Assembly: GCA_035578905.1 (NCBI GenBank)
Contig: JAQJVL010000567.1
Span: forward strand, 310,001-374,000
DNA length: 64,000 nt
DNA from: Stictocephala bisonia
Taxonomy: Eukaryota; Arthropoda; Insecta; Hemiptera; Membracidae
Direction: 5' to 3'
Positions 1 to 57,839 of this stretch are shown here, piece by piece; the stretch's first letter is position 1; each line of letters starts with the position of its first letter. The translations under genes were made by a program, and so were the position numbers. The notes under the pieces were generated by a model, which had not been told where the DNA came from, ran no database searches, and worked only from the letters and a program-made list of their open reading frames with translations.

Positions 1-11
1 TTTGGACATGT

Positions 12-305
12 AAAAGAATGGAAGGAATCAAATGGACAGATATGGTAAGAAATGAAGAGGTATCAAGAAGACTTGGCGAGTAAAGTGAAATTATAGAGAT
101 CATAAAGAAATGAAAAATAAATTTGATAGGAAACATCCTTTGAGGGAAGTAGCGAGGTTGGCTCTGGAAATATTTGTGGAAGGAAAAAGTGGTGAGGTAG
201 GAGAAGAATTCAGACATCAAAGGAAATAAAGGGATGCAGAACATACTTAAGGGAGAAGCAAAAGACTGAGAAAAATGGAAACTGCAGGGACCTGCTGTAA
301 GAGCA
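12..305 (+). mobile_element. Degraded LINE reverse-transcriptase C-terminal remnant
   Basis: Plus-strand translation, with stops and a frameshift, shows WTDMVRNEEVSRRLGE, then a segment like I-K-GN-L, GRRRIQ and a basic end. This is the pattern at the C-terminus of many invertebrate non-LTR retrotransposons. It lies in the intron after exon 15, opposite to Mhc. From 306 to 610 I see nothing. Confidence 0.5.
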
Positions 306-610
306 GAAAACTGATGCTGATGAAATAATATGTGATGTTTTTGGCTGTTACATGTTTACTTGAAGAGACTGTACTGAATATTAGACTTGTTCACTACAGT
401 GTTCTGTTGTATACAGTAGTGTCTCATGAGAAGGGGAGATATTGCTGTTGTGATCAGTGGCTGGTATCTCTGTCGCTGGCTGCTACAGGTGCATACTGAA
501 AGTAGGGTCAGAGAGAGAGCCCACAAGAGATTTTGCGTTGTGGTAGGATCTGGGTCATGCTATCATATCACGTCATAGAGTCATGCTAAGGGTTTTGGGG
601 TCGAAAGTAC

Positions 611-46264
<45,654 letters not shown>

Positions 46265-46499
46265 GTTGTTTTACTTTCTTGAGATCAGGGAGCAATGAGA
46301 CACAGGACAGCCCTCAAGCCTGTCTGTGGAACAAACATAAAAAAATTATCAGTAAAATCAAATTAAAATCTTGTTAATGTGCTAAATAGTCATGCGGTAC
46401 ACTTTAGTAAATCAGGGATTAAAAACGCATTCTGAAATACGTTTGTTAATTCTCTCCAAACTTATTTAGAAGAAGTACAACAAATTAAATTTCTGATGG

Positions 46500-46785
46500 A
46501 TTTTATTGGGAAGAGATTTTTCATATAATAAATCATTTAACTATAGTAAATATAATAGTGGTCCCAGAATAATTGATCCTTGAGGTACTCCAACATTTAT
46601 CTGAGTTGGTTTGACTTTAGTTCCGTTTACCTTTACAATCTGCATACTAACTTTTATATACCACTTCATAAGATCTAAAAATACACCTTTTATCGTAACA
46701 TTATATAATTTTGATAACAGAATTTTGTTATTAACTATGTCAAGTGCTTTACAATAATCTAAAAAAGCAATTGCAGTTTTTTCTT
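46500..46785 (-). mobile_element. LINE reverse-transcriptase fragment
   Basis: Minus strand reads AIAFLDYCKALDIVNNKIL, then VKVNGTK and INVGVPQGSIILGPLL with LNDLLY. These are RT blocks of non-LTR retrotransposons; the catalytic F-DD box is missing because only a short piece remains. It lies in intron 1, same strand as Mhc. Confidence 0.8.
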
Positions 46786-48135
46786 TTCTTTTTCATCATA
46801 AAAAAAATATATATTGGAGAAAAAGTATTTTTCCAGGGTTTCTCTTCGGACAAAAACAGTGCGCATAAGATTTACGCACATAAGTTGCTCTGTGGAGAGT
46901 CATGGAGCTATTTCTGCAGCTGTTGGCAGCCCAGAATAGAGTCTATACTGGGCTCAGGTCCAGATCACGTGGGCTGTATGGGTGGTGCAAGAACTTGTCA
47001 CAAGTTTTCAGTGTTAGTCAATACCTTGTCATCTTCTCAATTTGCATGAGTCATATGTTTTTATATCAGAAGAGTAAATTTCTGATTGAACTTGATTTAT
47101 TTTAGGTTACGTCAAAAATGTGTGTAGCCGTGGACCAATATTTAAGAAAATCGTAAATTTAAGATCAGCCCAATCAGGCCATTTTTTTGTCAATATATGA
47201 TTTTGTTTCTGCACTTACTAACATACTTATTTAAAATTCTCTAAGGAATGTTGGTCCTGTTGTCATATTATTTTGTTTTCAAAATTAAATTGATTAATTT
47301 AAATTCATTTTAATTTTACTAGCCAGGTGTTTAGTTATGGATAATAGAAATTACTGTATATGAACTGAAAATAATTTACTACAATCAGCGAAATGTACTT
47401 ATTTGTGTTTAAAATGGTCCTCATTCAAAATTTACTAAATAACATTTAAATTGTAATTTGAAGTTAAATTACGTAAAGTATAATATATTATAAATTGTAT
47501 GCAGCCGTAGGATTATTTAAATTAACCTCAATCATAATGCTGTACCGTTGATATTGATAGGTTTTAGTAGTTGCCAATTACATGAGGTTTAGGAAATTAG
47601 AGTTGAATATTAATAAAATTACAAATTTACATCTTGGTATGTTGATTGAATGAAATTTGAATAAATGAATGGTATTTCGATTACTATGAGCATACTAAAT
47701 TTCCTAGGAGAATACAAGGAGAATTCATTCGTGCATCCCATTAGGCATACTGTACACGTGAACTCTAAAGATTCACAATGTTTTACTTCGCAAGAATCAA
47801 AGTTTATACGTTTACAAAGATTTTTTTTATGTGTTCTACATCAGGTAAGATTCATAATCTACTACACAGCATAGGTCCAGTGGTAGGTTCAGAAATTAAA
47901 TCACATTATAATAATCATTCTCTGGATGTTTATAATGATATGATAACTTCGCGAACACGATGTTCATTCATGAGTTTATAAAATAAAAACCCCTTTTTAA
48001 AAGCATGGAAATTTAACTTGAAAAAAATATATATGAATTGTACTTTTCTCAGGAATATAACAACAATATGACAATTTTATATTTTCTGATGACGATTTAT
48101 TTCTTGCAGGAGTGATAGTATTTTAAATTATTTAA

Positions 48136-48283
48136 TTTTATAAGATGTAACAAATACTCCAGTAAATAGGTTTTTAATTTCGTTAGGCCTTTCAGTAACA
48201 AAGTTAAAAATCTGAAGACGGTAACTTTGTTACCGAAAGGCCTAACGAAATTATTTACTGGAGTGTTTGTTACATCTTATAAA
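48136..48283. repeat. Fold-back palindrome with CTGAAGA motif
   Basis: Left arm 48136-48205 and right arm 48223-48283 are inverted copies (AATTTCGTTAGGCCTTTC against GAAAGGCCTAACGAAATT), with a small gap in the right arm. The centre holds CTGAAGA (48212-48218) and a 7-bp stem CGGTAAC/GTTACCG. It may be two ends of one retroelement family joined head to head. Confidence 0.85.
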
Positions 48284-48390
48284 CATTAAATTATATATCC
48301 AGTTAGAAACGAGCTTGAAGAATGATTTTAAATTTTTGTTTCAGCAATGTATCGTGTACATAGGAATATAATGTACAAGTAGTCATAAAA

Positions 48391-48669
48391 TTTTTATTTA
48401 TTTATTTATTCATAAGACGTCGATCTTCAAGATATGGGCGAATATGGATTTCGAATGAGTGTGATGAGTGTAGATGAACGAATGTAGTCATTGTTACTAA
48501 CCAAGGCCGAATATTCCTTAGAAAGTGTCATTAATTAATAGCCCAATGACAAATGAACAGCCGGTGATTATCAGCTGATCCTTCTCAAAATGTATTGACT
48601 CTTGTTAGGATCGAACTGAGAACCTTTAGCACATGAAGCTGGGATTGAACCAACTACGCTACCGACCTA
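48391..48669 (-). mobile_element. tRNA-derived SINE, copy 1
   Basis: Minus strand begins GGTCGGTAGCGTAGTTGG (A box) and has GTTCGATCC (B box), so it derives from a tRNA. The body matches 62792-63038, and the 3' end is an (AAAT)n tail at 48391-48411. Confidence 0.85.
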
Positions 48670-50099
48670 TTTGTAACAATGTCAGCTTTTTCATGAAACA
48701 ATTTGGATTTCTGTTCAATGTTACCTGTTACCTTCATTTTTAACAGTAGAGCGTATGGGAAAAACAATGATTGTGATAATAATAAGTGTCTAAACTATGG
48801 AAGTGTTGAGTGTTACTTGTGTATTAATTTTTTTATAGTAATTTAAAATATTTAGAGAAATTTTAGAGTATATAAAGGGGGTTATAATAAAAATAATTCT
48901 TTCAAGTTAATGTCACTAGTTCTCTTTAAAGAGCTTATTCAAATCTGGTTCACCAGAAACTTACAAGTTTAATATGCAATAGCAATAAATTCAAAATTTA
49001 AATTATGGTTTTTTTTCTAAATAGCCGTTAAACCTCACCCACAATTTTCATAACCAACTTACAATTTTTATGTTAACCTCCATTTAATGAATGATGTAAG
49101 AGAGAGGTCCTAAGAGATTTAAAGTAGGTTAAGGTATTATTATTGCATACCTTTCAACGAGGCCTTATAAGGCATCTTTTAATCCTATACCACTCAGTAA
49201 TGGTAGTTATGACATTATTTTAACTAAATAATAATATTTTTATTACTAAGGAAGTTGATGAAAGCTTTACTAAGCTTTATCAACTTCATCAAGTAGCTAC
49301 AAAGCCACCTCTATAAGCTAAAGATACAATGCTTATTAGATTGAGAAAAAAAACCTAGAAAGGATCAGCTGGAACCACCGATGTTAATTTGTCATTGACT
49401 AACAACACTTTCTAAGAAAATTGACGGCCTTAATTTTTAACAAGGCGTGTACAACACGATCTGTGTGTATACAAATCAATAAATGTACAGCTTTCTAACA
49501 GCTCGTCAGAAAACATTTTTAAGCCTGAATATTGTTAGGGTCAGTAATTCATAAGCCAAATATTTAAAAATCTGAACAAAAAACATCGAATAGGTTAAAA
49601 ATAGTTTTCATTTAATCCACGCTTATGTTTATTGATCAATTTTAATTTTAATTAACATTTTGAGTCCAAATGTTGTAAGACTCTTGTACCAGTTCATTTG
49701 GGTGCAAATTTAGGTATAATGTATTCTCTTCTTCATTAAATTTTTTATACCTGATAGTATATTAAATGTGAATAAAATTAAATTTATTTATGTTAAATAG
49801 TAAAATATTACTTTATCGTGTTCTTAAAATTTATTTTTTAATTCATTTATGTTGTTTATGTAAATTAATGATATCATTCCTGCATTAGGACCACAATACT
49901 AACATCATATAATGGCAGAGAGACTTAATTTTACAAGCATGATTGTTACTATTACTCATGTAGAAAAACGCCTACTTGGTATAATGTTTTGGTTTTTTGA
50001 CAGTAAAATCCGTTTGAAGTTTTTGTTTTCTGTTTGCTTTCAGATAAGAGATTCTAAATTGCTTTTTATTTATCTATGTTGTCCCCATTTTTATTAAAA

Positions 50100-50340
50100 G
50101 AACAAGGTCCAGGCCTAGGCTTGCTAGCCAGATAAACTAATTCTGGCCCCCACCGCTAGACGGTTTGCGTATCGCATTTCGCTAGGAATAGAGTCAAACA
50201 CATTCTTCGGTCGGTAGCTGAAGTAGCCAGCGCTGGCAGACTAGAAAGGAAGGACTGGTTGCCAAGCGAATTGTCCGTTTGAAAACCTGCCGAGTGAATT
50301 GAATCCGCTAGATTACTTCTGATTTACTATCTGACTAAAA
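50100..50340. other. Unassigned GC-rich patch in intron 1
   Basis: Begins AGGCCTAGGCTTGCTAGCC. Foreign-looking composition, probably a transposon piece. Between the listed elements, intron 1 (46324-57508) is AT-rich with no coding signal. Confidence 0.35.
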
Positions 50341-52394
50341 TTAATACTACAAATAAGAGATGTGCCCTGCCAAGTTCTTTGTGATATTAAATCCTGTTTC
50401 CGACACATACGAAAAGGTATTTTTGTATTTTCATGAAATCTACCAGATTAGTGTTCAAACAATTCAATGTTTGTATATTGTGGTAGGATCAGTAGTGCGT
50501 CGGATGATCGGCAATATATCTCAGGGTAATGTCGCTTGTCGTTATATGAAATGCAAATCAATATTTTATTAAAAATAATATTTTTACGAGACTTGTTTAT
50601 GGCAGTTTATCTGTTCGAAATCACACGTTCTTTTAATACAATTTACTATTGATATATTTATAGTTGATATTTAAAGAAACAAAAGGTTATATTCTGAATA
50701 ACATTGATTTGGAGTAGTTATAGAATTATTAAAATCATTTAAATCACCTTATTTATAAATAAAATAATCTTGTATTTATCACAGGTGTTGTGTATTTATT
50801 ACTTATAATCAATGTATTAATTAAACGACACATAAAAAGTCACTGTTTAAATAAAATTTTTTATTATTTTCTTTCACAATGGATATAAATGTAAAACATT
50901 TATTATTAATAATCATGTGTATTTATTTCTTAGCCAAATAAATTTCAGTGTAATCATTATTAATTCGTTATTAATAGATGACAGATTTTAAAATTACATA
51001 ATGATTACATCGATGGATAAGGTCTATTTAAAGTCATATTGATAATTCAATCTTTGTTATGTAATATTTATTTTTGAAATTTTGACATAAATCACCGAAA
51101 CTAAAAATAGAGACAATATAAGCATATAGAAAAATAATAACGTGTAAAAAATGTTATAATTTCAGTTTTATGAAATACAAATTTGTTTTTAATGACTCTT
51201 TTACGATTTATTAATCTAACTATTTCATGAGCGCATTTTCGTCAAAACAGTAAATTTTCGAAATTATCAATTTCTTGTTCCCTTATATGTTTTTGGTCGA
51301 ATTAAAGGAATTGCTGATTATATAAAACACTTCGAAAAATAATGATTTAAAAATTGTCTAATACGGATTTATCTAAACATGCGCTTTAAGAAGAGATAAG
51401 AAAAATTATTTTTTTATGATTAAAACTATACTATACATTTCCCGAAGAAATTTATATGAAGATACCATTTCTCATTATAGTCATATACAAAGAACATAGT
51501 TACAATTATTTAATTTTTAATTCAAACATACGTTTATTGGATTGATAAATAATAAATATTAATGTTGATCAATAAACCCCCTACTAATAAATGGTTAGAA
51601 TGTTATCAGGCTGTTTTATATATATAAGAAAATGATCTGAGCTAAAGCGTTTCCTTATACCTAAAGTATACAAAGTTAAAAACAGTCATATTGGCAGAGT
51701 TCGTAAATTAAAAAAAAGGCAGATCGTAATGTAACATTCAATTGTGTTAAATATAGCGTTTTTTAGTAACTATCTAAAAATTACAAACAGGCAATAATAT
51801 ATTAATTGCCGATTGTCATTGTGTGTGGCACAGTTTTATTGTGTTTTTGTGGATATGGAATGCCTAAGCGGTGTTTGTAGGTGTACTGGCGCTAGTGTCC
51901 AGATTTATTTAATATATGTTTATTACTTAAAATAATAAATTACATCAAAATTTGAGGAAAATACAAATCGTTCTACACATTATAGAGTTTATTAAAATGT
52001 TTTAGCTCTTTTATGGTTTTAAATTAATGATGCTATTATTAGAAATTAACATTTAAAACAAATTAATGCACAATTATTGTAGATTATTTGTATAGTAAAT
52101 TATATTTAATTTTTTACATATATTTTCGTATATATGTATTTTTTTATATTTTTAATTTAGTTAGACAAGCGTAAAAAATGACTGTGGTTCTTTCTCTGCG
52201 TTATTCGTTTGTTTTTTCATTGTTTTCGTCTTAATTTTATTTGTTGTTATATTATACATAATTCAACAAATGTTGCATACTTTAGGTGTTACGCTAGTTT
52301 ATAATTATTTATTTTTGCTGTATACGTCTGTGGAATTTTAAACATAACATTCAAACCTTGTTGAGGGACTGCGCTTTTGTTAAATCTCTTTGAC

Positions 52395-52470
52395 AAATTT
52401 AAGAGAACCTCCCGGGTTTTGAACCCGTGACCTTCTACATTGCACTACATTTACTATGCTGGCAAAAGGC
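52395..52470 (-). mobile_element. tRNA-like fragment, probably SINE
   Basis: Minus strand has GGGTTCAAAACCCGGGAGG, a T-arm and B box, with a poor A box upstream. No complete cloverleaf, so not called a tRNA gene. Confidence 0.45.
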
Positions 52471-53169
52471 CTAATTTTTAATCCTGTATCTCTAGTTATG
52501 CTGAAACTTGCTAATTAAAAATATATAATGATATTTTTTTAAGTTATGTGAATATTTTGTTGTGTAAATATAAACAACCGCTACGACCACTTTGATGATT
52601 CAACAGAGCCTGAATTTAAAAAAAGTTAAAATTTACTTGTCCTCGTTCTGTTTACTATTTATGAATACATGAACTGATAACAGAATTTCTTAAGCGTCTA
52701 ATTGCAGTTCAATTATTGAAATACATAAATAATTACATATACTTTTAAATTGTTTATTTGAGCATTCAAGAGTTTTTCAATGAAGAATCAGCGCACTTAA
52801 CCTTTGCGGTAGGTTTAATAAAGTCCTTGGTACATATTTATAGCATTAAAACATTTGTTATTTTGGTTTTTTATTAACTTTTTTCGTGGTTTTGTTTATG
52901 ATATTGTGATTGTATTTCACAACTACTGTGATTTATCAATTTTACGGAATGTAAATGTTAAATAAGCAAATAATTTAAGTAAATAATTGATTTATTATTT
53001 AAAACATTTTCTTTAATAATTTTGATTTTTAAAGTTACTGGTTTTAATAAATAAGAAGGTAATTAAGTACTGAATAAAAACTGTATTATAATGGTTACAT
53101 TAATTTTTTGTTTTGTATTTATATTCTGCCTTTAGTATTTTCATTTTGTGTTTTTAGTATAACGTAATA

Positions 53170-53300
53170 TTGTTTCTATTCAGAGTGTACGTGTATCAAA
53201 TAAGGGATCATAAGATGGATACGTGTAAAAGATTACTTTTTAGTCCTAACCTCGCAAATTTTGTGTACAATAAAGTCAATTTTCATTTAATTTCATCATA
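53170..53300 (+). mobile_element. Retroelement 3' tail, copy 3 of dispersed tail element
   Basis: Plus strand AGTCCTAACCTCGCAAATTT then GTACAATAAAGTC and CATTTAATTTCAT, the same layout as the minus-strand copy at 18010-18090. The 93-codon open frame 53170-53451 overlaps it and is therefore doubtful as a gene. Confidence 0.45.
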
Positions 53301-53935
53301 TATGAATATCCCAGAAGCCTCTAAGAACTTAATATTGATAGTTCTTGCTAAACAAGCAATAAGAGATATTAAGTTAATAAAGAAACTAAAACAAATAGTT
53401 AAACTTATAAATCGTAGTATAGTACGAAAAAGTAATATCAGAAGACACTGACTACGACTTCTACAATTTGTTCACTCTAAAACCCAATGCAAAAATACAA
53501 GAGAAAATATACTTTTAAATTTACGAAAGTGGGGTCACAGGTAAACATTGTTTTAGTCCCTCTATACGTGTGTAGAGTCATGGAATAGAGTGTAGGAGTT
53601 TAACTGGAAGAATAATAACTGATATCGTCGTATAAGACGATAAAATAAAAAAGTTGTGTAGTTTCCACAGTTTATAATTGATTCACTGTCGTTAATTTAG
53701 GAAACAATTGTAGCTAATTAAAAAAAGGATTTAAGAAATTAGAGTTTGTGACCAAAAAAAAGTTAAAAATTCTGTACAGTTCGAAATATGTCAATTTGAA
53801 ACTGATAATTGGTAGTGGTTTCTATAAAAGTAAAGTTCCCATTTGAAAAACCCCATTACCATGAACAATAAGCGTACTTAGTTCCCCCTAACTATCTATG
53901 GTGTTGTTGATTAGTGAATCATTATCGAATTCACC

Positions 53936-54065
53936 AGAGTGATGGCTCGGTGATTTAGTCCTCCGACTGGAGTATTTCCAAGGTTCGAGTCCACAAGTGA
54001 TCAAACGGTTGGTACTCGTTGAATTAAGTTCTCGCTTAGGCTGTCAACTGGTGTGTGAAGTTTAC
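53936..54065 (+). mobile_element. tRNA-derived SINE, different family
   Basis: Plus strand ATGGCTCGGTGATTTAGTCC followed by GGTTCGAGTCC resembles a Leu/Ser-type tRNA with A and B boxes, without a closed cloverleaf. A short unrelated tail follows. Confidence 0.5.
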
Positions 54066-56089
54066 TTATAAAAGAAAGTAATTAGTAAAGTTTTAGTATT
54101 AGATAAAAGGGAAATAAATTTTTGAAATGTTCCTATATTTTTATTTACAGACCATTTAATAAAGAATAGTGGCAATGATTTTTATCCAAATTATTATATT
54201 TCAATTAACAACAACTAACTCGTTTGCTAATTTAATAATATATTCTTCGTTATTGATTAAAAAAATGTTTCTTTCTTTATGATAAGTAAGTCCCATTCTA
54301 TTTAATCACAATAGAACAGGTGATTCTACGGTTTGCATCGTTTGACCTTTGAGGAGAGCAGTAAGGGCAAGCAGTTGTCAGGCTGCCAATCACCGACAAG
54401 TCTAACAATGGAGGTTAAGGAACCTTCTTGACCCCCTAACGAGCAAACGTTTCAACACAGTTCTGATTATTAAATACTTGGGGTTGTTTTCCAACTGATT
54501 ATTACGTTTGGTTCGTATTTCTATCAAATGTATCACGATCACAATAATGTTTGTTTGGACCAAATCAATTTATCGTGTTTGTTTAGGAAAACAACTATTT
54601 TTTTTATAATTGAATCAGATTTAATTATGTTCAAATTAAAATATCCGTTATTTACGAAATATCTGCTTCATTTGACTAGTATTTCAGTAAAGTACACAAT
54701 TTTATTAAATATTGTACTGTCTGATGACATCTTATTTGTATTAATCAAATAATATTTAAGAGGAATATAAAATTAAAACATCAATGCTGACTCATGGCGT
54801 CTTTATTGGAAAAAAGCGTAGGCCTACGTTACGACTACCTCCTTATGACAAAGCAATACACTGTGTTGTAAGTAAAATCTAGCGGTTGAGATCCGAAACA
54901 GGCCTACCAACCAATGCTGGAGAATTGTGTAATTTACCTCCTTCAATCTGCATATATAATAATCTAAAAACAAAATTTATTGAGATATTAATCAATTCAC
55001 ATTGACTGCACTTATGGCTTTCATTTCGTTTATCTGCATTTATATTTGGTTACAGAAATGTTTATATATTGTATAGCGCTTTCTATGACAAGTTTGTACT
55101 TCATTTGCATTATCTAATTCAGAAGAATAAATTAATAATGGTTTGCATATTTTGCAGGCCGTAAATCTACTTATTTATAAATATTAAACTAATAACCATG
55201 CATTATTATAATAATTATGATTGATTAAAATTAATCATAATCATAAGTGTTAAAGTTAGAACTTACAACTACGATTAAAATTCAATTGTCACACAACCGT
55301 TAAATTATTATTGTAAATATATCCAAATGTTAGCAGCAGTGATCAGTGGCACGTTGAAAAACAATTTATATATTTAACTATTTGGAATCCTATATTTACT
55401 GACATTATTGATTAAATTATACAAACAATAATTATTTATTAATATAAAATATCCAAACAATTAGCATGACGATTATTTAAAAGAAATACAATAAATAATA
55501 TGTTTGTGTTGGATTTTAAAATTACCACAAACTGCTAACTGACTGAGCCATTTAACGATTTGTCGTTGTTGCTGTGAATTTTATAGTTTGTGAAATAGTG
55601 TTAATTCTAATCACTTATTAGGATGACTCTTGGTTACTCAGTCATTTTGAAGTCTTATTAAATTATTCAATCACCTTAATTCACCTTTTTATTTCGTCGA
55701 TTACTGCACGTATTTTATTTATCTAATTTAAAAAAGTCCGAATCATATTCCTCGCCTATTTAAAATCTTGAAAATGTTAAATAATTTTATTTAACTGGTT
55801 TTAAATATCAAGTGACGTTTATGGAATGTTAAATATTTTATTAACTTGATATATTAAGTCACATATTAATAGTCTATACTTTATTCACAAAGTGTGGTAT
55901 TATTTTTTAATAAAGTATTCTTGTTATATTTGTTAGAGTATTTTTTGTAAAGTAAAAGGTGAATTTAACTGACACGACAGTAAATTATTGTTCCTTAATA
56001 ATTTTCTATATTTCAAAATGTGCCGGTCATATCAATGTATTCGCAAGTATATAGGGTAGAGGTCCTAATCCATTGTGGGTGTAGAGTGT

Positions 56090-56360
56090 ATCAATGTATC
56101 AAGGCAGACAATTTACCGTAGAACAGCGGAGAAGTGAGGACGCGTACCACAGCAGACTGAATCCCAAAAGACAGCGGTCGACGCTTGAGCGACCAAAATA
56201 ACCGCTTCCCCCACCCCCCACCCCACATGGTATGTTCGCAAGTTTGGATCGGATGTACCACCTATTTAAAACGTGCCAATCACACTCGGCCTGGAATTGT
56301 CTCTCTATTTAGCATAAGCCGCGCGAAAAAGGAAATTCGAGATATCGACTTTGCCTTAGT
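56090..56360. other. GC-rich patch in intron 1
   Basis: Contains CCCCCACCCCCCACCCC, CCAATCAC and CTATTTAAAACG. It could be promoter-like, but no good minus-strand donor is nearby; unassigned. A smaller GC-richer piece is at 54310-54460. Confidence 0.3.
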
Positions 56361-57508
56361 CGATCGCTGTAAGATTTTAGATTAACGCATGTTGTATTTT
56401 TTTTACTTTAGAAGGTTAAAGACTCATATAGTGGAATAACAGTAAAAAATTATATATCAATTTATTGGATATAAATCTAATTACAGTTTTCCCGTATAGA
56501 TTAACTAACGTCTGAGCTATCAAGTGTCAAAGTCTTCCATCTGACTTTCTTTGAACTTCCCGCTGTTTTATTTATTGTACTTAACAATGTTTCAGTGATT
56601 TGTATTTATCGTGTAGGTTATAAAAGCAATCCAATTTTGAAGTGTATGTTTTACAGAAACCGTTGAGCTGGTTTTTACTTTTAAACATATTTCAAATGTC
56701 AAAATTGCTTAATTCGATTTTATTTTGTCAAATAATAAATAACTTTCCTTATACAATCTTAACATTAAATAAGATTGTTAAATTCGTGTTTCATACTATT
56801 TTAAGTTGATTACTTTTGTATTTAATATTAATTCTGGGTAAAATACTTCTGTGTTTAGCCCGTTAAATATTTAAAACTGTGTTCAAATTTTTTTCTAATG
56901 TCATTAAAAAACGTAGCTTCAATTTCGTTACTTTTTTTAATTAAAAGTATAAATTTGAATTAGATGTATTAAGAACCTGATCACTGAGAACATGCAAAAT
57001 TATTATTAATCATGCCAAAATAATTTTGTATTAATATTTCATAAGTTGGTAGCCATGTCATCAATGGACCACTGTCACCAAGGCAACGAATAGCAACAAT
57101 ACAACTGAGCTGAATTGAAAATCACGGGAACGAAAAGCTTTTTTTACAAATACTTAGTTTTTTTTTTAGATTTCAATTGTTTAATTCAAATAAATATATG
57201 CCAAATTAATAAACAAAGTCCATTTAAGAGATAAGCTAAGATGAAATCATATTAAATCTGAATTCCTTTTTATTGATAGTAACTGGTAATATTTAAAAAA
57301 TAAATATGTTAAAAACATATTTTTTTCACTAAAAATTGAAGTAATATGTGTATAAATTTATTTCAAACTAAAGTTGAAATAAAACTTATAGCATTGCACA
57401 ACTACAGTTTACTGGAGGTCAGCCAAAGGTCACGAGTGGCACTGTTATCAGTCCTTATCAGTCCAGGGTCACGGTTATCCAGCACAGTCCAGTTGTACCG
57501 TCACTTAC

Positions 57509-57596
57509 CGTTACACGTTATCACTCTTATCACTAGTCACTATCACTGCACGCCACCACACCCCGCGATGTTGTCGCACTTACGTTTGGATGCCTA
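57509..57596 (-). other. Mhc: Candidate non-coding exon 1 of Mhc
   Basis: The ATG exon has its own 3' splice site, so a 5' UTR exon must lie upstream. On the minus strand the best donor I see in the 11 kb to the right is ACG|GTAAGTGA ending an exon at 57509. A second donor, AAAC|GTAAGTGC, lies at 57584. A TATA-like TTTATATC at 57623-57630 would place the start near 57596. This is inference only: no transcript evidence, and the 5' end is a guess. Confidence 0.4.
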
Positions 57597-57599
57597 GTG

Positions 57600-57735
57600 T
57601 CCCCGCCTCCCTTCGCCACTCCGATATAAACGTTTGCAATGTGATCCTGGCCAGCAACGCTTTCTCGGATTGGTCCGTTGATCGGCCAATGAGGAGAAGA
57701 CTCATTGGCCAAGTGGAGCCCATTTTTAGGCTCGC
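57600..57735 (-). promoter_or_regulatory. Mhc: Candidate Mhc promoter
   Basis: A GC-rich patch in AT-rich DNA, just upstream of the candidate exon 1. On the minus strand it holds a TATA-like TTTATATC (57623-57630), CCAAT boxes at 57669-57673 and 57704-57708 (plus one on the other strand at 57686-57690), and CTAAAAATGG at 57719-57728. The last is one base off a MEF2 site and close to a CArG box, both typical of muscle gene promoters. The plus-strand reading GATATAAACG is an equally good TATA box, so direction rests on the donors at 57509 and 57584. Confidence 0.4.
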
Positions 57736-57839
57736 CCCAGCTGACGGAAATACTCCGACAATGAGCGTGGCATTGCGGCCTGGACCGTCCACCGGTCTAG
57801 GAGTCACCGGTCCGCGGTGCGTGAGGGAGCGGTGACCCC

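Noticed and set aside
48205..48245. Active hammerhead ribozyme
   Set aside because: CTGAAGA and GAAA are present, but one extra base separates the core from stem II and no cleavage strand was found; kept only as a hypothesis.
52395..52470. Functional tRNA gene (also 48600-48669 and 53936-54010)
   Set aside because: Promoter boxes only; no complete cloverleaf with acceptor stem.
53170..53451. 93-codon basic plus-strand ORF
   Set aside because: Overlaps the dispersed retroelement tail; no recognisable family.
56090..56360. Alternative Mhc promoter
   Set aside because: TATA-like and CCAAT motifs, but no minus-strand donor nearby.
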